Shown here: piece after piece, positions 43,716-52,400 of the stretch
How the letters are laid out: each line of letters begins with the position of its first letter
How positions within the stretch are numbered: the stretch's first letter is position 1
Assembly (NCBI GenBank): GCA_017555875.1
Contig: JAFZFN010000002.1
Location: 1-64,000 of the forward strand
DNA length: 64,000 bases
Reading direction: 5' to 3'
Source: Bacteroidaceae bacterium
GTDB taxonomy: Bacteria > Bacteroidota > Bacteroidia > Bacteroidales > Bacteroidaceae
Notes under the pieces: generated by a model
Seen by the model: only the letters and a program-made list of their open reading frames with translations
Databases searched by the model: none
What the model was told of the DNA's origin: nothing
Translations under genes and position numbers: made by a program

Positions 43716-44855
43716 ATGAACAAGCGTAATATTGTCATTACAGGTGGTGCTGGCTTTATCGGTAGCCATGTGGTGCGCCTTTTTGTGAACAAATATCCTG
43801 AATACAACATCATCAATCTCGACAAGCTGACTTATGCTGGCAACCTGGCCAATCTGAAGGATGTGGAGGATAAGCCGAACTATAAGTTTGTCAAGATGGA
43901 TATCTGTGACTTCGAGTCATTCTATCAACTGATGCAGGATGAGCATGTCGATGGCATTATCCACCTGGCTGCAGAGAGTCATGTGGACCGCAGCATCAAG
44001 GATCCCTTCACCTTTGCCCGCACCAATGTGATGGGTACGCTCTCGCTCCTCCAGGCAGCTAAGCTCTATTGGGAGTCCTTGCCAGAGAGATATGAGGGCA
44101 AGCGCTTCTATCACATCTCTACCGATGAGGTGTATGGAGCCTTAGAGCTCAGCCACCCCGAAGGCATCGAGCCTCCTTTCACGACCACGGCCTCTTCGGG
44201 TGAGCACCACTTGGCATATGGTGAAGACTTCTTCTATGAGACGACGAAGTATAATCCCCATTCGCCCTATTCGGCCAGTAAGGCGAGCAGTGACCATTTT
44301 GTGCGTGCCTATCATGACACCTATGGCATGCCTACCATTGTAACCAACTGCTCCAACAACTATGGACCCTATCAGTTTCCTGAGAAGTTGATCCCCCTCT
44401 TCATTAACAATATCCGTCAGGGCAAACCGCTGCCAGTCTACGGCAAGGGGGAGAATGTACGCGACTGGCTCTACGTGGAGGACCATGCCAGAGCGATTGA
44501 TGTCATCTTCCATGAGGGAAAGACCAATGAGACATACAACATTGGTGGATTCAATGAGTGGAAGAACATAGACATCATTCATGTCATCATCAAGACGGTG
44601 GACCGCCTGCTCGGCCATCCTGAGGGACAGAGCGAACGACTGATCACCTACGTGACCGACCGTGCGGGGCATGACTTGCGCTATGCCATAGACTCCACCA
44701 AGTTGCAGAAGGAGCTTGGATGGGAGCCTTCGCTCCAGTTTGAGGAGGGCATCGAGAAGACTGTGCGTTGGTACCTTGACCATCAAGATTGGATGGACCA
44801 CATCACCAGTGGCGACTACGAGAAGTATTACGAGGAGATGTATCGAGGACGATAG
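43716..44855 (+). CDS. rfbB: dTDP-glucose 4,6-dehydratase
   Basis: A 379-residue RmlB/RfbB that forms dTDP-4-keto-6-deoxyglucose. The NAD-binding motif ITGGAGFIGSHVVRLF is near residues 5-20. AAESHVDRSIKDP and HISTDEVYGAL follow, and the catalytic YSASKASSDHFVRAY is present. It is the third gene of the cluster and is followed by a strong bidirectional terminator. The product can feed several deoxysugar pathways; rhamnose is favoured because rfbD is adjacent. Confidence 0.95.
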   Translation: MNKRNIVITGGAGFIGSHVVRLFVNKYPEYNIINLDKLTYAGNLANLKDVEDKPNYKFVKMDICDFESFYQLMQDEHVDGIIHLAAESHVDRSIKDPFTFARTNVMGTLSLLQAAKLYWESLPERYEGKRFYHISTDEVYGALELSHPEGIEPPFTTTASSGEHHLAYGEDFFYETTKYNPHSPYSASKASSDHFVRAYHDTYGMPTIVTNCSNNYGPYQFPEKLIPLFINNIRQGKPLPVYGKGENVRDWLYVEDHARAIDVIFHEGKTNETYNIGGFNEWKNIDIIHVIIKTVDRLLGHPEGQSERLITYVTDRAGHDLRYAIDSTKLQKELGWEPSLQFEEGIEKTVRWYLDHQDWMDHITSGDYEKYYEEMYRGR

Positions 44856-44904
44856 GCCGGCGCTGCATCTTGCGCGGCATGGCGATCCCCATGCTTTATA
44901 AAAA

Positions 44905-44932
44905 AGAAAAAGGAACTTAAGTTCCTTTTTCT
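44905..44932. terminator. Bidirectional terminator between rfbB and rpiB
   Basis: AGAAAAAGGAACTT and its complement AAGTTCCTTTTTCT form a perfect palindrome with A/T runs at both ends, between convergent genes. Confidence 0.9.
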
Positions 44933-44958
44933 ATGGATGTTGCCGTGACTCGAGAGCC

Positions 44959-45393
44959 TTACTTTACGGGAATCTTGTCGATGCGTGCCTGATGGCGTCC
45001 GCCCTCAAACTCGGTGTTGAAGAACTCCTCCATAATGGCCGCTGCGGTGTCGGTATCGATGTATCGTCCTGGCATTACGAGTACGTTGGCATCGTTGTGC
45101 AGACGAGTCATGTGGGCAATCTCTGCCGACCAGCACAGTGCGGCGCGTATGCCTTGGTGCTTGTTGAGGGTCATGGAGATGCCTTCTCCGCTACCACAGA
45201 TGGCGATGCCAGGGTAGCACTCGCCAGCCTCTACGGCTGTGGCGAGGGCATGGGCGAAGTCAGGGTAGTCGCAGCTAGCGGTGCTGTAGGTACCAAAGTC
45301 CTTGTACTCCCAGCCCTTGGCTTCGAGCCATTGCTTCACATATTCTTTCAATTCGTAACCAGCGTGGTCGCTGGCAAGTCCGATAGTCTTCAT
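44959..45393 (-). CDS. rpiB: Ribose-5-phosphate isomerase B
   Basis: A 144-residue RpiB of the LacA/RpiB family, interconverting ribose 5-phosphate and ribulose 5-phosphate. The IGLASDHAGYELKEYVKQWL start, the catalytic Cys region in GIAICGSGEGISMTLNKHQGIRAALCW and the HNDANVLVMPGRYI motif are standard. It begins 3 nt after the transketolase stop, forming a two-gene pentose phosphate operon. Confidence 0.94.
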   Translation of the reverse strand: MKTIGLASDHAGYELKEYVKQWLEAKGWEYKDFGTYSTASCDYPDFAHALATAVEAGECYPGIAICGSGEGISMTLNKHQGIRAALCWSAEIAHMTRLHNDANVLVMPGRYIDTDTAAAIMEEFFNTEFEGGRHQARIDKIPVK

Positions 45394-45396
45394 AAA

Positions 45397-47406
45397 TTAC
45401 AGCATTGCTTTTACTTGGTTATACACATTCTCAGCGGTGAATCCGAACTTCTCGTCAAGAACTTTGTAGGGAGCCGAGTAGCCGAAGTGGTCGAGGCCGA
45501 ATACCTTACCATTGGCACCTACGAGACTTTCGAGGTTGACGGGCAGACCTGCGGTGAGACCGAATACCTTGGCGCCTGTGGGGATGACGCTCTCCTGATA
45601 CTCCTTGCTCTGTGTGCGGAAGAGTCCCTCTGAGGGAACGCTCACGATGCGTACCTTCACACCATCCTTGCGGAGCAGCTCGGCACCGTCAACGAGGGTT
45701 GAGACCTCAGAGCCTGAGGCAACGAGGATAACGTCGGGGTTCTCGTCGGCACCGGCGATGGTGTAGGCACCCTTGGTGGCCTGTTCGTAGTCGGTACCTT
45801 CGGGGAGGTTCTTGACGGTCTGGCGTGAGAAGATGAGTCCGGTAGGAGTATCCATGTTCTCCATGGCCATACGCCAGCATACGGTGGTCTCCTCTACGTC
45901 GGCGGGGCGAAGCACGAGCATGGAGTTCTTGCCCTTATGGTTCTTGAGCTTTTCCATGAGTCGGATCTGTGCCTCCTGCTCTACGGGTTCGTGTGTGGGG
46001 CCATCCTCACCTACGCGGAAGGCGTCGTGTGACCAGATGAACTTCACGGGGAGGCGCATCAGCGCTGCCATGCGGATGGCTGGCTTCATGTAGTCTGAGA
46101 ATACGAAGAAGGTACCGCACGCTGCAAGCACACCGCCGTGGAGGGCCATACCGATGCAGCAACAAGCCATGGTGAGCTCGGCTACGCCAGGCTGGAAGAA
46201 GGCGCCGCTGAAGTCGCCCTTGACGAAGGCGTGGGTCTTCTTGAGGAAGCCGTCGGTCTTGTCTGAGTTGGAGAGGTCGGCCGAAGCCACAATCATGTTC
46301 TCTACCTTTGTGGCAAGGAGTCCGAGCACGTTGGCCGAGGCGTTACGTGTGGGGTCACCGGCTTTCTGCTGGATGGAATCCCAGTCGAGTTCGGGGAGTT
46401 TGCCAGCAAACCACTCGGCCATCTTGACTGCGAGGTCGGGGTTCTGTGCTGCCCAAGCTGCCTTCTCGGCATATTTCTTCTCCATGATTTTCTCGAGTTC
46501 GGCAGCACGCTTGTCGTAGAGTGCCTGTACTTCGGGGAAGATTTGGAAGGGGTTCTCGAGGTCACCGCCAAGGTTCTTGATGGTGTTGACATAGGCGTCA
46601 CCACCGAGGGGTGCACCGTGTGTAGCGCAGCATCTCTCGTAGCTGCTACCATCGGCGCGGCGTGCACCGAGACCCATGATGGTCTTACCGATGATGAGTG
46701 TGGGGCGCTCCTTCTCGGCCTTGGCCTCGGTGAGGGCAGCGCGTATCTCATCGGCGTCGTTACCGTTGATAGTGATGACTTTCCAGTTCCAAGCCTCGTA
46801 CTTCTTGGCTACGTCCTCGCATGTCACCTCGTCGCAGTTGGTCGAGAGCTGCACGTCGTTGCTGTCGTAGAACATGATGAGGTTGTCGAGTCCGAGGTGT
46901 CCGGCGATGCGTCCTGCGCCCTGTGAGATTTCCTCTTGGATGCCACCATCAGAGATGAAGGCGTAGATGGTCTGGCTCATCACGTCGCCCAAGCGAGCTT
47001 TGAGGAACTTGGCGGCGATGGCAGCACCTACGGCATAGGTATGACCTTGGCCGAGGGGACCTGATGAGTTTTCGATGCCGTGGGTGAGGTCCACTTCGGG
47101 GTGTCCAGGAGTGACGCTTCCCCATTGGCGGAACTGCTTGAGGTCGTCGAGACTATACTTGCCTGCCAATGCCAGTGTGGCATAGAGCATGGGCGACATG
47201 TGGCCGGGGTCGAGGAAGAATCGGTCGCGACCTTCCCAGAAGGGGTTCTTGGGGTCATACTCGAGGAACTCGCTATACAGCACGTTGATGAAGTCTGCAC
47301 CGCCCATGGCACCACCCGGGTGGCCCGACTTGGCTTTCTCTACCATAGCAACAGACAGGATGCGTATGTTGTCCGCTGCTTTCTTCATTAGGTTCTTGTC
47401 GTTCAT
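45397..47406 (-). CDS. tkt: Transketolase
   Basis: A 669-residue thiamine diphosphate enzyme of the non-oxidative pentose phosphate pathway. The N-terminal KSGHPGGAMGGADFINVLY, the HGIENSSGPLGQGHTYAVG motif, the TPP-binding ISDGGIQEEISQGAG block and the transketolase motif SHDAFRVGEDGPTHEPVEQ mark a complete protein. It is co-transcribed with rpiB, the next pathway step. The long 5' gap (47407-47585) contains a possible minus-strand promoter but nothing clear. Confidence 0.96.
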   Translation of the reverse strand: MNDKNLMKKAADNIRILSVAMVEKAKSGHPGGAMGGADFINVLYSEFLEYDPKNPFWEGRDRFFLDPGHMSPMLYATLALAGKYSLDDLKQFRQWGSVTPGHPEVDLTHGIENSSGPLGQGHTYAVGAAIAAKFLKARLGDVMSQTIYAFISDGGIQEEISQGAGRIAGHLGLDNLIMFYDSNDVQLSTNCDEVTCEDVAKKYEAWNWKVITINGNDADEIRAALTEAKAEKERPTLIIGKTIMGLGARRADGSSYERCCATHGAPLGGDAYVNTIKNLGGDLENPFQIFPEVQALYDKRAAELEKIMEKKYAEKAAWAAQNPDLAVKMAEWFAGKLPELDWDSIQQKAGDPTRNASANVLGLLATKVENMIVASADLSNSDKTDGFLKKTHAFVKGDFSGAFFQPGVAELTMACCCIGMALHGGVLAACGTFFVFSDYMKPAIRMAALMRLPVKFIWSHDAFRVGEDGPTHEPVEQEAQIRLMEKLKNHKGKNSMLVLRPADVEETTVCWRMAMENMDTPTGLIFSRQTVKNLPEGTDYEQATKGAYTIAGADENPDVILVASGSEVSTLVDGAELLRKDGVKVRIVSVPSEGLFRTQSKEYQESVIPTGAKVFGLTAGLPVNLESLVGANGKVFGLDHFGYSAPYKVLDEKFGFTAENVYNQVKAML

Positions 47407-47585
47407 AATGACTAGATGATATGTTATGTTTTTAATTATTTAATCCTCAGTTTTTTATGTGGATGGCGCTTGCGAAATTGCGCATTTTTGCCCTTTCCGA
47501 TTGTAAAGGTAGTGTTTATTTTTGGTATTTCCACTCAAAAGAGGGTGTTTTGTAACATCTTTTATTTTTAATTTGTTCGAGCAAA

Positions 47586-47616
47586 GAAAAAAGCCATCCG
47601 TGAGAATGGCTTTTTC
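47586..47616 (-). terminator. Terminator of the ompH-like gene
   Basis: On the minus strand AAAAAGCCATTC, a short loop and the complement GATGGCTTTTTT, just downstream of the OmpH gene and upstream of tkt. Confidence 0.8.
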
Positions 47617-47655
47617 TGTTATGGGGTAGGGCGGCGATGCCTGTCCTTTTTCTCC

Positions 47656-48261
47656 TTATTTCTTCTTGTTGCCGTACTTGGCGTGGCGGGCATTGAGTCC
47701 ATCGATGATGTCCTGGGTGATGTTCATGGCATTGTCGATGTAGAGGATGTTGTCGCCGATGCGGCTGAGAATGATGTTGTATCCGTGCTCCTTGTTGTAG
47801 TCGCGGATGTAGGCGTTGATCGAGTCGCGGAAGAGCAGGCTGTTCTTGTTGTTCTCGATGGCGAGCTCGTTGGTCAGGCGCTCTTGCAGCTGCTCCAGCT
47901 CTTCGCGTTTCTTGAGGATGCGGTTCTGCTCGGCCTCGGCGCGTTCGCGAGTGGCGAAGGCGTTGTTGTTGAGCTTGCGCTCAAACTCCTCGTAGTCGCT
48001 CTGCAGGCTCTTGGCCTTCTCGTTGAGTGTGGCGCGTACGTCTTCCTCCTTGCTTATCATCGTCTCGTTGAGCTCGATCCACAGGTTGTAGTTGGTGAGC
48101 AATGTGTCGATGTCTACGTAGGCAATCTTGAGAGCACGTGCGCTGTCACATGTGACGGCAGGTGTCACGGCTGTCTGTTGCGGTGCGTTGTTGCATTGTG
48201 CGAAAGTCAGTACGAAGGCTGCTGCGCAGAGGGTGGTGATGATGTTCTGGTTTCTTTTCAT
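47656..48261 (-). CDS. OmpH/Skp family periplasmic chaperone-like protein
   Basis: A 201-residue protein with an N-terminal signal peptide (about residues 1-22; a Cys follows, but the lipobox TFAQC is non-standard). An OmpH-family domain follows: IAYVDIDTLLTNYNLW, then a long charged coiled coil (about 75-140) and a C-terminal YNIILSRIGDNILYID strand. Skp-type proteins carry unfolded outer membrane proteins across the periplasm. It could be a lipoprotein variant. It has its own terminator. Confidence 0.82.
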   Translation of the reverse strand: MKRNQNIITTLCAAAFVLTFAQCNNAPQQTAVTPAVTCDSARALKIAYVDIDTLLTNYNLWIELNETMISKEEDVRATLNEKAKSLQSDYEEFERKLNNNAFATRERAEAEQNRILKKREELEQLQERLTNELAIENNKNSLLFRDSINAYIRDYNKEHGYNIILSRIGDNILYIDNAMNITQDIIDGLNARHAKYGNKKK

Positions 48262-48319
48262 TGTATACTATTTATGATTTATGATTTATGATTTTCTGTG
48301 GTCTAGTCCTTTTGCATTT

Positions 48320-48535
48320 TTATCTGTCGCTGCGCTCCTTCACTGCCATGGGGTTTTCGCGCTGTGCCTGCTTGTCTTGTGTCTGTGCACTGCTGATGCC
48401 CTTTCGTCGCAGGTGTTTGTTGCCGCAGACATGGGTGTTAGGAAATCGTCCGCCCTTCTTAATGAGGATGGTAACACTCATTAACACCATGCCGACTGCA
48501 ATTAATAGCAGAGTTATTAGGAATACACGTATCAT
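48320..48535 (-). CDS. Small conserved membrane protein
   Basis: A 71-residue protein with one N-terminal transmembrane helix (about residues 3-25) and a tail with KKGGRFPNTHVCGNKHLRRKGI then SSAQTQDKQAQ. I recognise this tail pattern (KGG-x-FPN-x-HV, then LR-x-x-GI and QTQD) from small membrane proteins conserved in Bacteroidales, so the gene is real despite its size. Function is unknown. A minus-strand -7 element lies about 40 nt upstream; ompH follows 58 nt downstream in the same direction. Confidence 0.75.
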   Translation of the reverse strand: MIRVFLITLLLIAVGMVLMSVTILIKKGGRFPNTHVCGNKHLRRKGISSAQTQDKQAQRENPMAVKERSDR

Positions 48536-48572
48536 TTTCTTATATTTGCAGCTATTCTTTGCTTTTGTGGTG

Positions 48573-48580
48573 CAAAGGTA
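48573..48580 (-). promoter_or_regulatory. -7 element of the small membrane protein gene
   Basis: TACCTTTG on the minus strand, followed by GC, fits TAnnTTTG. A -33 box is weak. It is 38 nt before the ATG. Confidence 0.5.
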
Positions 48581-48786
48581 CGAAAAACGTGTGGATAAAT
48601 CTCACTTTTTCACGTTATTTAATACTCGATAATGGAGATAAAGGAGATAAATGGAGATAGAAGGAGTTAAAGGCCGATAGTTCTGACATGTGAACAAAAC
48701 ATTTGGCCTTTATCTTCCCAAAGAGCGAAGCGACTATCTCTCTTTAGCGCTGACAACTTAAAAGTTAAATATAATTATAGAAAGAA

Positions 48787-50244
48787 ATGAATGTAAAAGA
48801 CTTGAAGCCAACGGCCGTATTTGGCTATTTCGAAGAGATTTGTGGTATCCCTCACCCCTCGAAGCATGAGGAGAAGATCAGTGCTTGGCTGCGCCAGTTC
48901 GGTGAGTCGCGTGGCTTGGCCACCAAGGTCGACGAGGCTGGCAACGTGGTCATCAGCAAGCCCGCTACGCCTGGCATGGAAGACCGCAAGACCATCATCC
49001 TGCAGTCGCATATGGATATGGTGTGTGAGAGCAACAAGGGTATCAATCACGATTTTATGACCGACCCCATCCGCCTCGTCATCGATGGCGAGTGGCTCAA
49101 GGCCGACGGCACTACTCTCGGTGCCGACAATGGCATCGGCATGGCTGCAGCGCTGGCTGTGCTCACCGATGAGACCATTCAGCACGGCCCCATCGAGTGT
49201 GTCTTCACCGTGGATGAGGAGACAGGCTTGACCGGCGCCATGGCTATGCAGAGCGGATTTATGAATGGCGACATCTTGCTCAACCTCGACTCTGAGGACG
49301 AGGGCGAGATCTTCATCGGCTGTGCCGGTGGTGTGCGCACCGATGCGGCCTTCAGCTACAGCGAGGTGAGTGTGCCCGAGGACTACTTCTTCTTCAAGGT
49401 GGTGGTGAACAATCTGCTCGGTGGCCACAGTGGCGACGACATCAACAAGGGTCATGCCAATGCCAATAAGGTGCTCAACCGATTCCTCCTCGCCACGGCA
49501 GAGAAGTATGATATGTATCTGTCTTATATCGAGGGCGGTAACAAGCACAATGCCATCCCTCGCGAGGCCATGGCCATCTGCGCTGTGCCCAAGAATCACA
49601 AGGAGGATGTGCGTGTCGATTTCAACATCTTCGCAGCCGAGGTGGAGGCCGAGTATGCTGCTATCGAGACCAAGGCCTGCTTCGTACTCGAGTCGGCCGA
49701 TGCGCAGCCCACAGCGATGGACAAGGATGCCATGATGCGCCTCCTGCGTGCCTTGCATGGCGTGTTCAACGGTGTGTTTGCGATGAGCAACGACGTGCCC
49801 GGCTTGGTGGAGACCTCGAGCAACCTGGCTTCGGTGCGCATGGCCGATGGTGAGGTCAAGATTGTGCTCTCGCAGCGCAGCTCTTCGGCCTCGGGCAAGA
49901 AGGATGTGGCCGACTCGGTGCGTGCCGTCTTCGAGCTCGCAGGTGCTGCTGTGGAGGTAGGTGAGGGCTATCCGGGTTGGAAGCCTAATGCGAAGTCGGA
50001 GATCCTGCAGGTGGCTCAGGCTACCTACAAGCAGCTCTTCGGCAAGGAACCCAAGGTGAAGGCTATCCATGCAGGTCTCGAGTGTGGACTCTTCCTCGAG
50101 AAGTATCCTCACTTGGATATGATCTCGTTTGGTCCCACCATGCGTGGTGTCCACTCGCCCGATGAGCGCCTGCTGATCCCTACCGTAGAGCTGTGGTGGA
50201 AGCATCTCGTGGCTGTCCTTGCGGCTGCTCCCGTGAAGGGCTGA
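48787..50244 (+). CDS. pepD: Aminoacyl-histidine dipeptidase (M20C)
   Basis: A 485-residue cytosolic metallopeptidase of the PepD/M20C family that cleaves Xaa-His and other dipeptides. The metal motifs are visible: ILQSHMDMV (first His), TTLGADNGIGMAAALAVL, the catalytic base and ligand EETGLTGAMAM, and NLDSEDEGEIFIGCAGG. The length equals that of E. coli PepD. Tandem GGAGATAAA-type motifs precede it (48631-48672). It stands alone between unrelated genes. Confidence 0.93.
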   Translation: MNVKDLKPTAVFGYFEEICGIPHPSKHEEKISAWLRQFGESRGLATKVDEAGNVVISKPATPGMEDRKTIILQSHMDMVCESNKGINHDFMTDPIRLVIDGEWLKADGTTLGADNGIGMAAALAVLTDETIQHGPIECVFTVDEETGLTGAMAMQSGFMNGDILLNLDSEDEGEIFIGCAGGVRTDAAFSYSEVSVPEDYFFFKVVVNNLLGGHSGDDINKGHANANKVLNRFLLATAEKYDMYLSYIEGGNKHNAIPREAMAICAVPKNHKEDVRVDFNIFAAEVEAEYAAIETKACFVLESADAQPTAMDKDAMMRLLRALHGVFNGVFAMSNDVPGLVETSSNLASVRMADGEVKIVLSQRSSSASGKKDVADSVRAVFELAGAAVEVGEGYPGWKPNAKSEILQVAQATYKQLFGKEPKVKAIHAGLECGLFLEKYPHLDMISFGPTMRGVHSPDERLLIPTVELWWKHLVAVLAAAPVKG

Positions 50245-50341
50245 TGGCTGGGAAGGATTGAATAGCATCGAAGGGAGTGTCTGCAATGTCGGGCGCTCCC
50301 TTTTGTGTAGACAAAACCTTTTTCAGGAAAAGACAAATTGC

Positions 50342-50545
50342 AAGGTCTACAGTCTACAGTCTACAATTATTTTTCGCGCTCCGAGATGGTGCAAAAAGGA
50401 TGAGGTAAAAAAATCCTTATTTTTGTATTAGATATACGTAGTATATATAATACTTAAATAAGCCTCTTTTTTATAGTGCTCACTCGCGAAAAAAAAACGA
50501 CCCACAGCGCAGGTATCTGTGGACTGTGGACTGTAGACTTTCCTC
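50342..50545. repeat. Composite repeat containing the inverted copy of 1-90
   Basis: The segment 50375-50464 is the reverse complement of 1-90 with one mismatch. It is bracketed by short tandem motifs in opposite orientation: CTACAGTCTACAGTCTAC at 50347-50364 and GTGGACTGTGGACTGTAGAC at 50519-50538. No open frame of note is inside. The rest of the gap to the fucosidase (50546-50757) contains nothing I can identify. Confidence 0.85.
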
Positions 50546-50757
50546 GCGTGGCGCACGCGCATTATGCGCGTATCCCTCGGCTCAATGAGTTACGATAGAG
50601 AGATGGATGCCTATGTGGCTTGGCGGGATGATGGTCGTGTCGGGTATCTGGCGTTTCTGCATAGCTGCAAAATTCCTCGTCTAGCCTTGCAGAAATCTGT
50701 CCGCACAAAGGCAGAGAGTTGCAGCTTTATCTGCGGAATAGAAAAGTTATAGTTTGT

Positions 50758-50788
50758 TTTGCTGATTTGTGTTTTTTTTGTATTTTTG
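50758..50788 (+). promoter_or_regulatory. Promoter of the second fucosidase module
   Basis: TTTG at 50758-50761, 19 nt, and TATTTTTG at 50781-50788 match the Bacteroidetes consensus exactly. The leader to the ATG is about 35 nt, much shorter than in the first module. Confidence 0.8.
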
Positions 50789-50828
50789 TACGCGAAACTT
50801 TAATTATTTAATATTATACAACTGACTT

Positions 50829-52358
50829 ATGAATTTCAAGACCTTACTTGTCGGCCTCATGTTGCCGACGTTGGGATTTGCCCAGGAGTTTCAGTTGGTG
50901 CCGCAAGAGTTGGCCAACCCCGACAATGTGCCTGCACCCTGTCACCCTGTTCCTCATGAGCGACAGATCTTGTGGAACGAGACGGAGTTTTACGCCTTCT
51001 TCCACTATGGTATGAATACCTTCACAGGCCTGGAGTGGGGCTTCGGCAACGAGGCCGAGTCGCGATATGCTCCCAAGGCTATGCCCAACCCCGAGCAGTG
51101 GGTGACCTCGGTGAAGGCTGCCGGTATGAATGGCGGCATCGCGGTGGTGAAGCATCACGATGGTTTCTGCCTCTGGCCCACAGCTACTACCACGCACAGT
51201 ATCGCCAAGGCGGGCAATGAGTATGGCCGCACGGCCAACATCCCCAAGCTCTTTGCTGAGGCTAGCCAGAAGCATGGCATGAAGTATGGCTTCTATATCT
51301 CGCCGTGGGACCGCAACTCGGCTCACTATGGCAAAGATACCTATGTGACCGAGGTGTTCCTCAAACAGTGCGAGGAGCTGGCCGAGTTTGGCTCCGACCA
51401 GTTTGAGATGTGGTTCGACGGAGCACGTGGTGGCGACGGCTATTATGGTGGCGAGGGTGGCAACCGCGACATCGACCCCGAGATCTACTACGACGTGCCC
51501 AACCTCCGTGCCCGTGTGCACCGCATCGCCCCCAACTGCGTGATGTGGGGCGTAGGTGGCGAGGCCCGCTGGATCGGCAACGAGTCGGGCTACGCTGGCG
51601 AGGGCAACTGGGCCATGACCGACTACATGTCTGAGACCGTGGTGCGCGAAGAGGGCGACATCAACGGATGGTTCTGGAACCCCGGTGAGAGCGATGCCAA
51701 GGCTACCAATAATGGATGGTTCTGGCACAAAGGAGAGACGATGAAGAGTGCCGAGCGCCTGTTCCAGATGTACCTCGAGACTGTTGGCCGCAACGCTACA
51801 CTCATCCTCAACTGCCCGCCCGATGAGTATGGCGTGCTCCCTGAGCAGACCGTGAACGAGCTTGTGAAGCTCGGCCGCATGCTCCACGAGCGCCTTGCAG
51901 TGCCTGTATATGGCCTCGATGAGACTACCGCAGCAACCGACTATGCCAAGACTGCCAAGATTGAGGTGAGCGAGACCCGCACCGGTGGCAAGTATGCCGC
52001 AGCCAACCTCACCGACGGCGACAAGGAGACCTATTGGGGTGTCAACGACGGTCAGCTCGGAGCTACCATCACCCTCACATGGGACAAGCCTCAGACCGTG
52101 CGTTACCTCATGATGCAGGAGCCCATCAAGCTGGGTCAGCGCATCAAGGACTTCAAGATCGAGTACAGCGAAGACGGTGACAAGTGGACCGAGCTGTGCC
52201 CCGTGATGGAGACCACCACCGTGGGATACAAGCGCATCATCCCCCTCAATGGAAAGACTTCAGAGAGCTACGGCAATGGATATAAGGCCAAGCAGCTGCG
52301 CATCACCATCCTCGACAGCCGCGCATGCCCCTTGCTCTCGAACTTGAGTGTATATTAA
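50829..52358 (+). CDS. Secreted GH29 alpha-L-fucosidase, second copy
   Basis: A 509-residue paralog of the protein at 407-1939, nearly the same length and aligned almost without gaps. Signal peptide about residues 1-19 (ending GFAQ), KHHDGFCLW motif near 108-116, expected nucleophile Asp197 in WFDGARGG, and a C-terminal discoidin-like domain from about 375. Differences cluster in residues 20-32 and in loops near 235-300 (for example TDYMSETVVREEGD here, TDHDTEDNGIRGTGD there), which may alter specificity. It is followed by a shorter paralog of the large secreted protein in one operon. Confidence 0.93.
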   Translation: MNFKTLLVGLMLPTLGFAQEFQLVPQELANPDNVPAPCHPVPHERQILWNETEFYAFFHYGMNTFTGLEWGFGNEAESRYAPKAMPNPEQWVTSVKAAGMNGGIAVVKHHDGFCLWPTATTTHSIAKAGNEYGRTANIPKLFAEASQKHGMKYGFYISPWDRNSAHYGKDTYVTEVFLKQCEELAEFGSDQFEMWFDGARGGDGYYGGEGGNRDIDPEIYYDVPNLRARVHRIAPNCVMWGVGGEARWIGNESGYAGEGNWAMTDYMSETVVREEGDINGWFWNPGESDAKATNNGWFWHKGETMKSAERLFQMYLETVGRNATLILNCPPDEYGVLPEQTVNELVKLGRMLHERLAVPVYGLDETTAATDYAKTAKIEVSETRTGGKYAAANLTDGDKETYWGVNDGQLGATITLTWDKPQTVRYLMMQEPIKLGQRIKDFKIEYSEDGDKWTELCPVMETTTVGYKRIIPLNGKTSESYGNGYKAKQLRITILDSRACPLLSNLSVY

Positions 52359-52400
52359 TAAGGAACATCAACACGAACCAATAAAAAAGAACAGAAGATT

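Noticed and set aside
47683..48291. 202-residue plus-strand frame opposite ompH
   Set aside because: Val/Leu/Glu-rich shadow; the OmpH frame has a signal peptide and coiled coil and ends at a terminator.
48775..50286. 503-residue minus-strand frame opposite pepD
   Set aside because: Composition is that of an antisense frame; PepD motifs on the plus strand are complete.
50564..50752. 62-residue frame upstream of the second fucosidase
   Set aside because: It overlaps the region just before the promoter, has no family pattern, and its stop lies at the promoter; probably chance.
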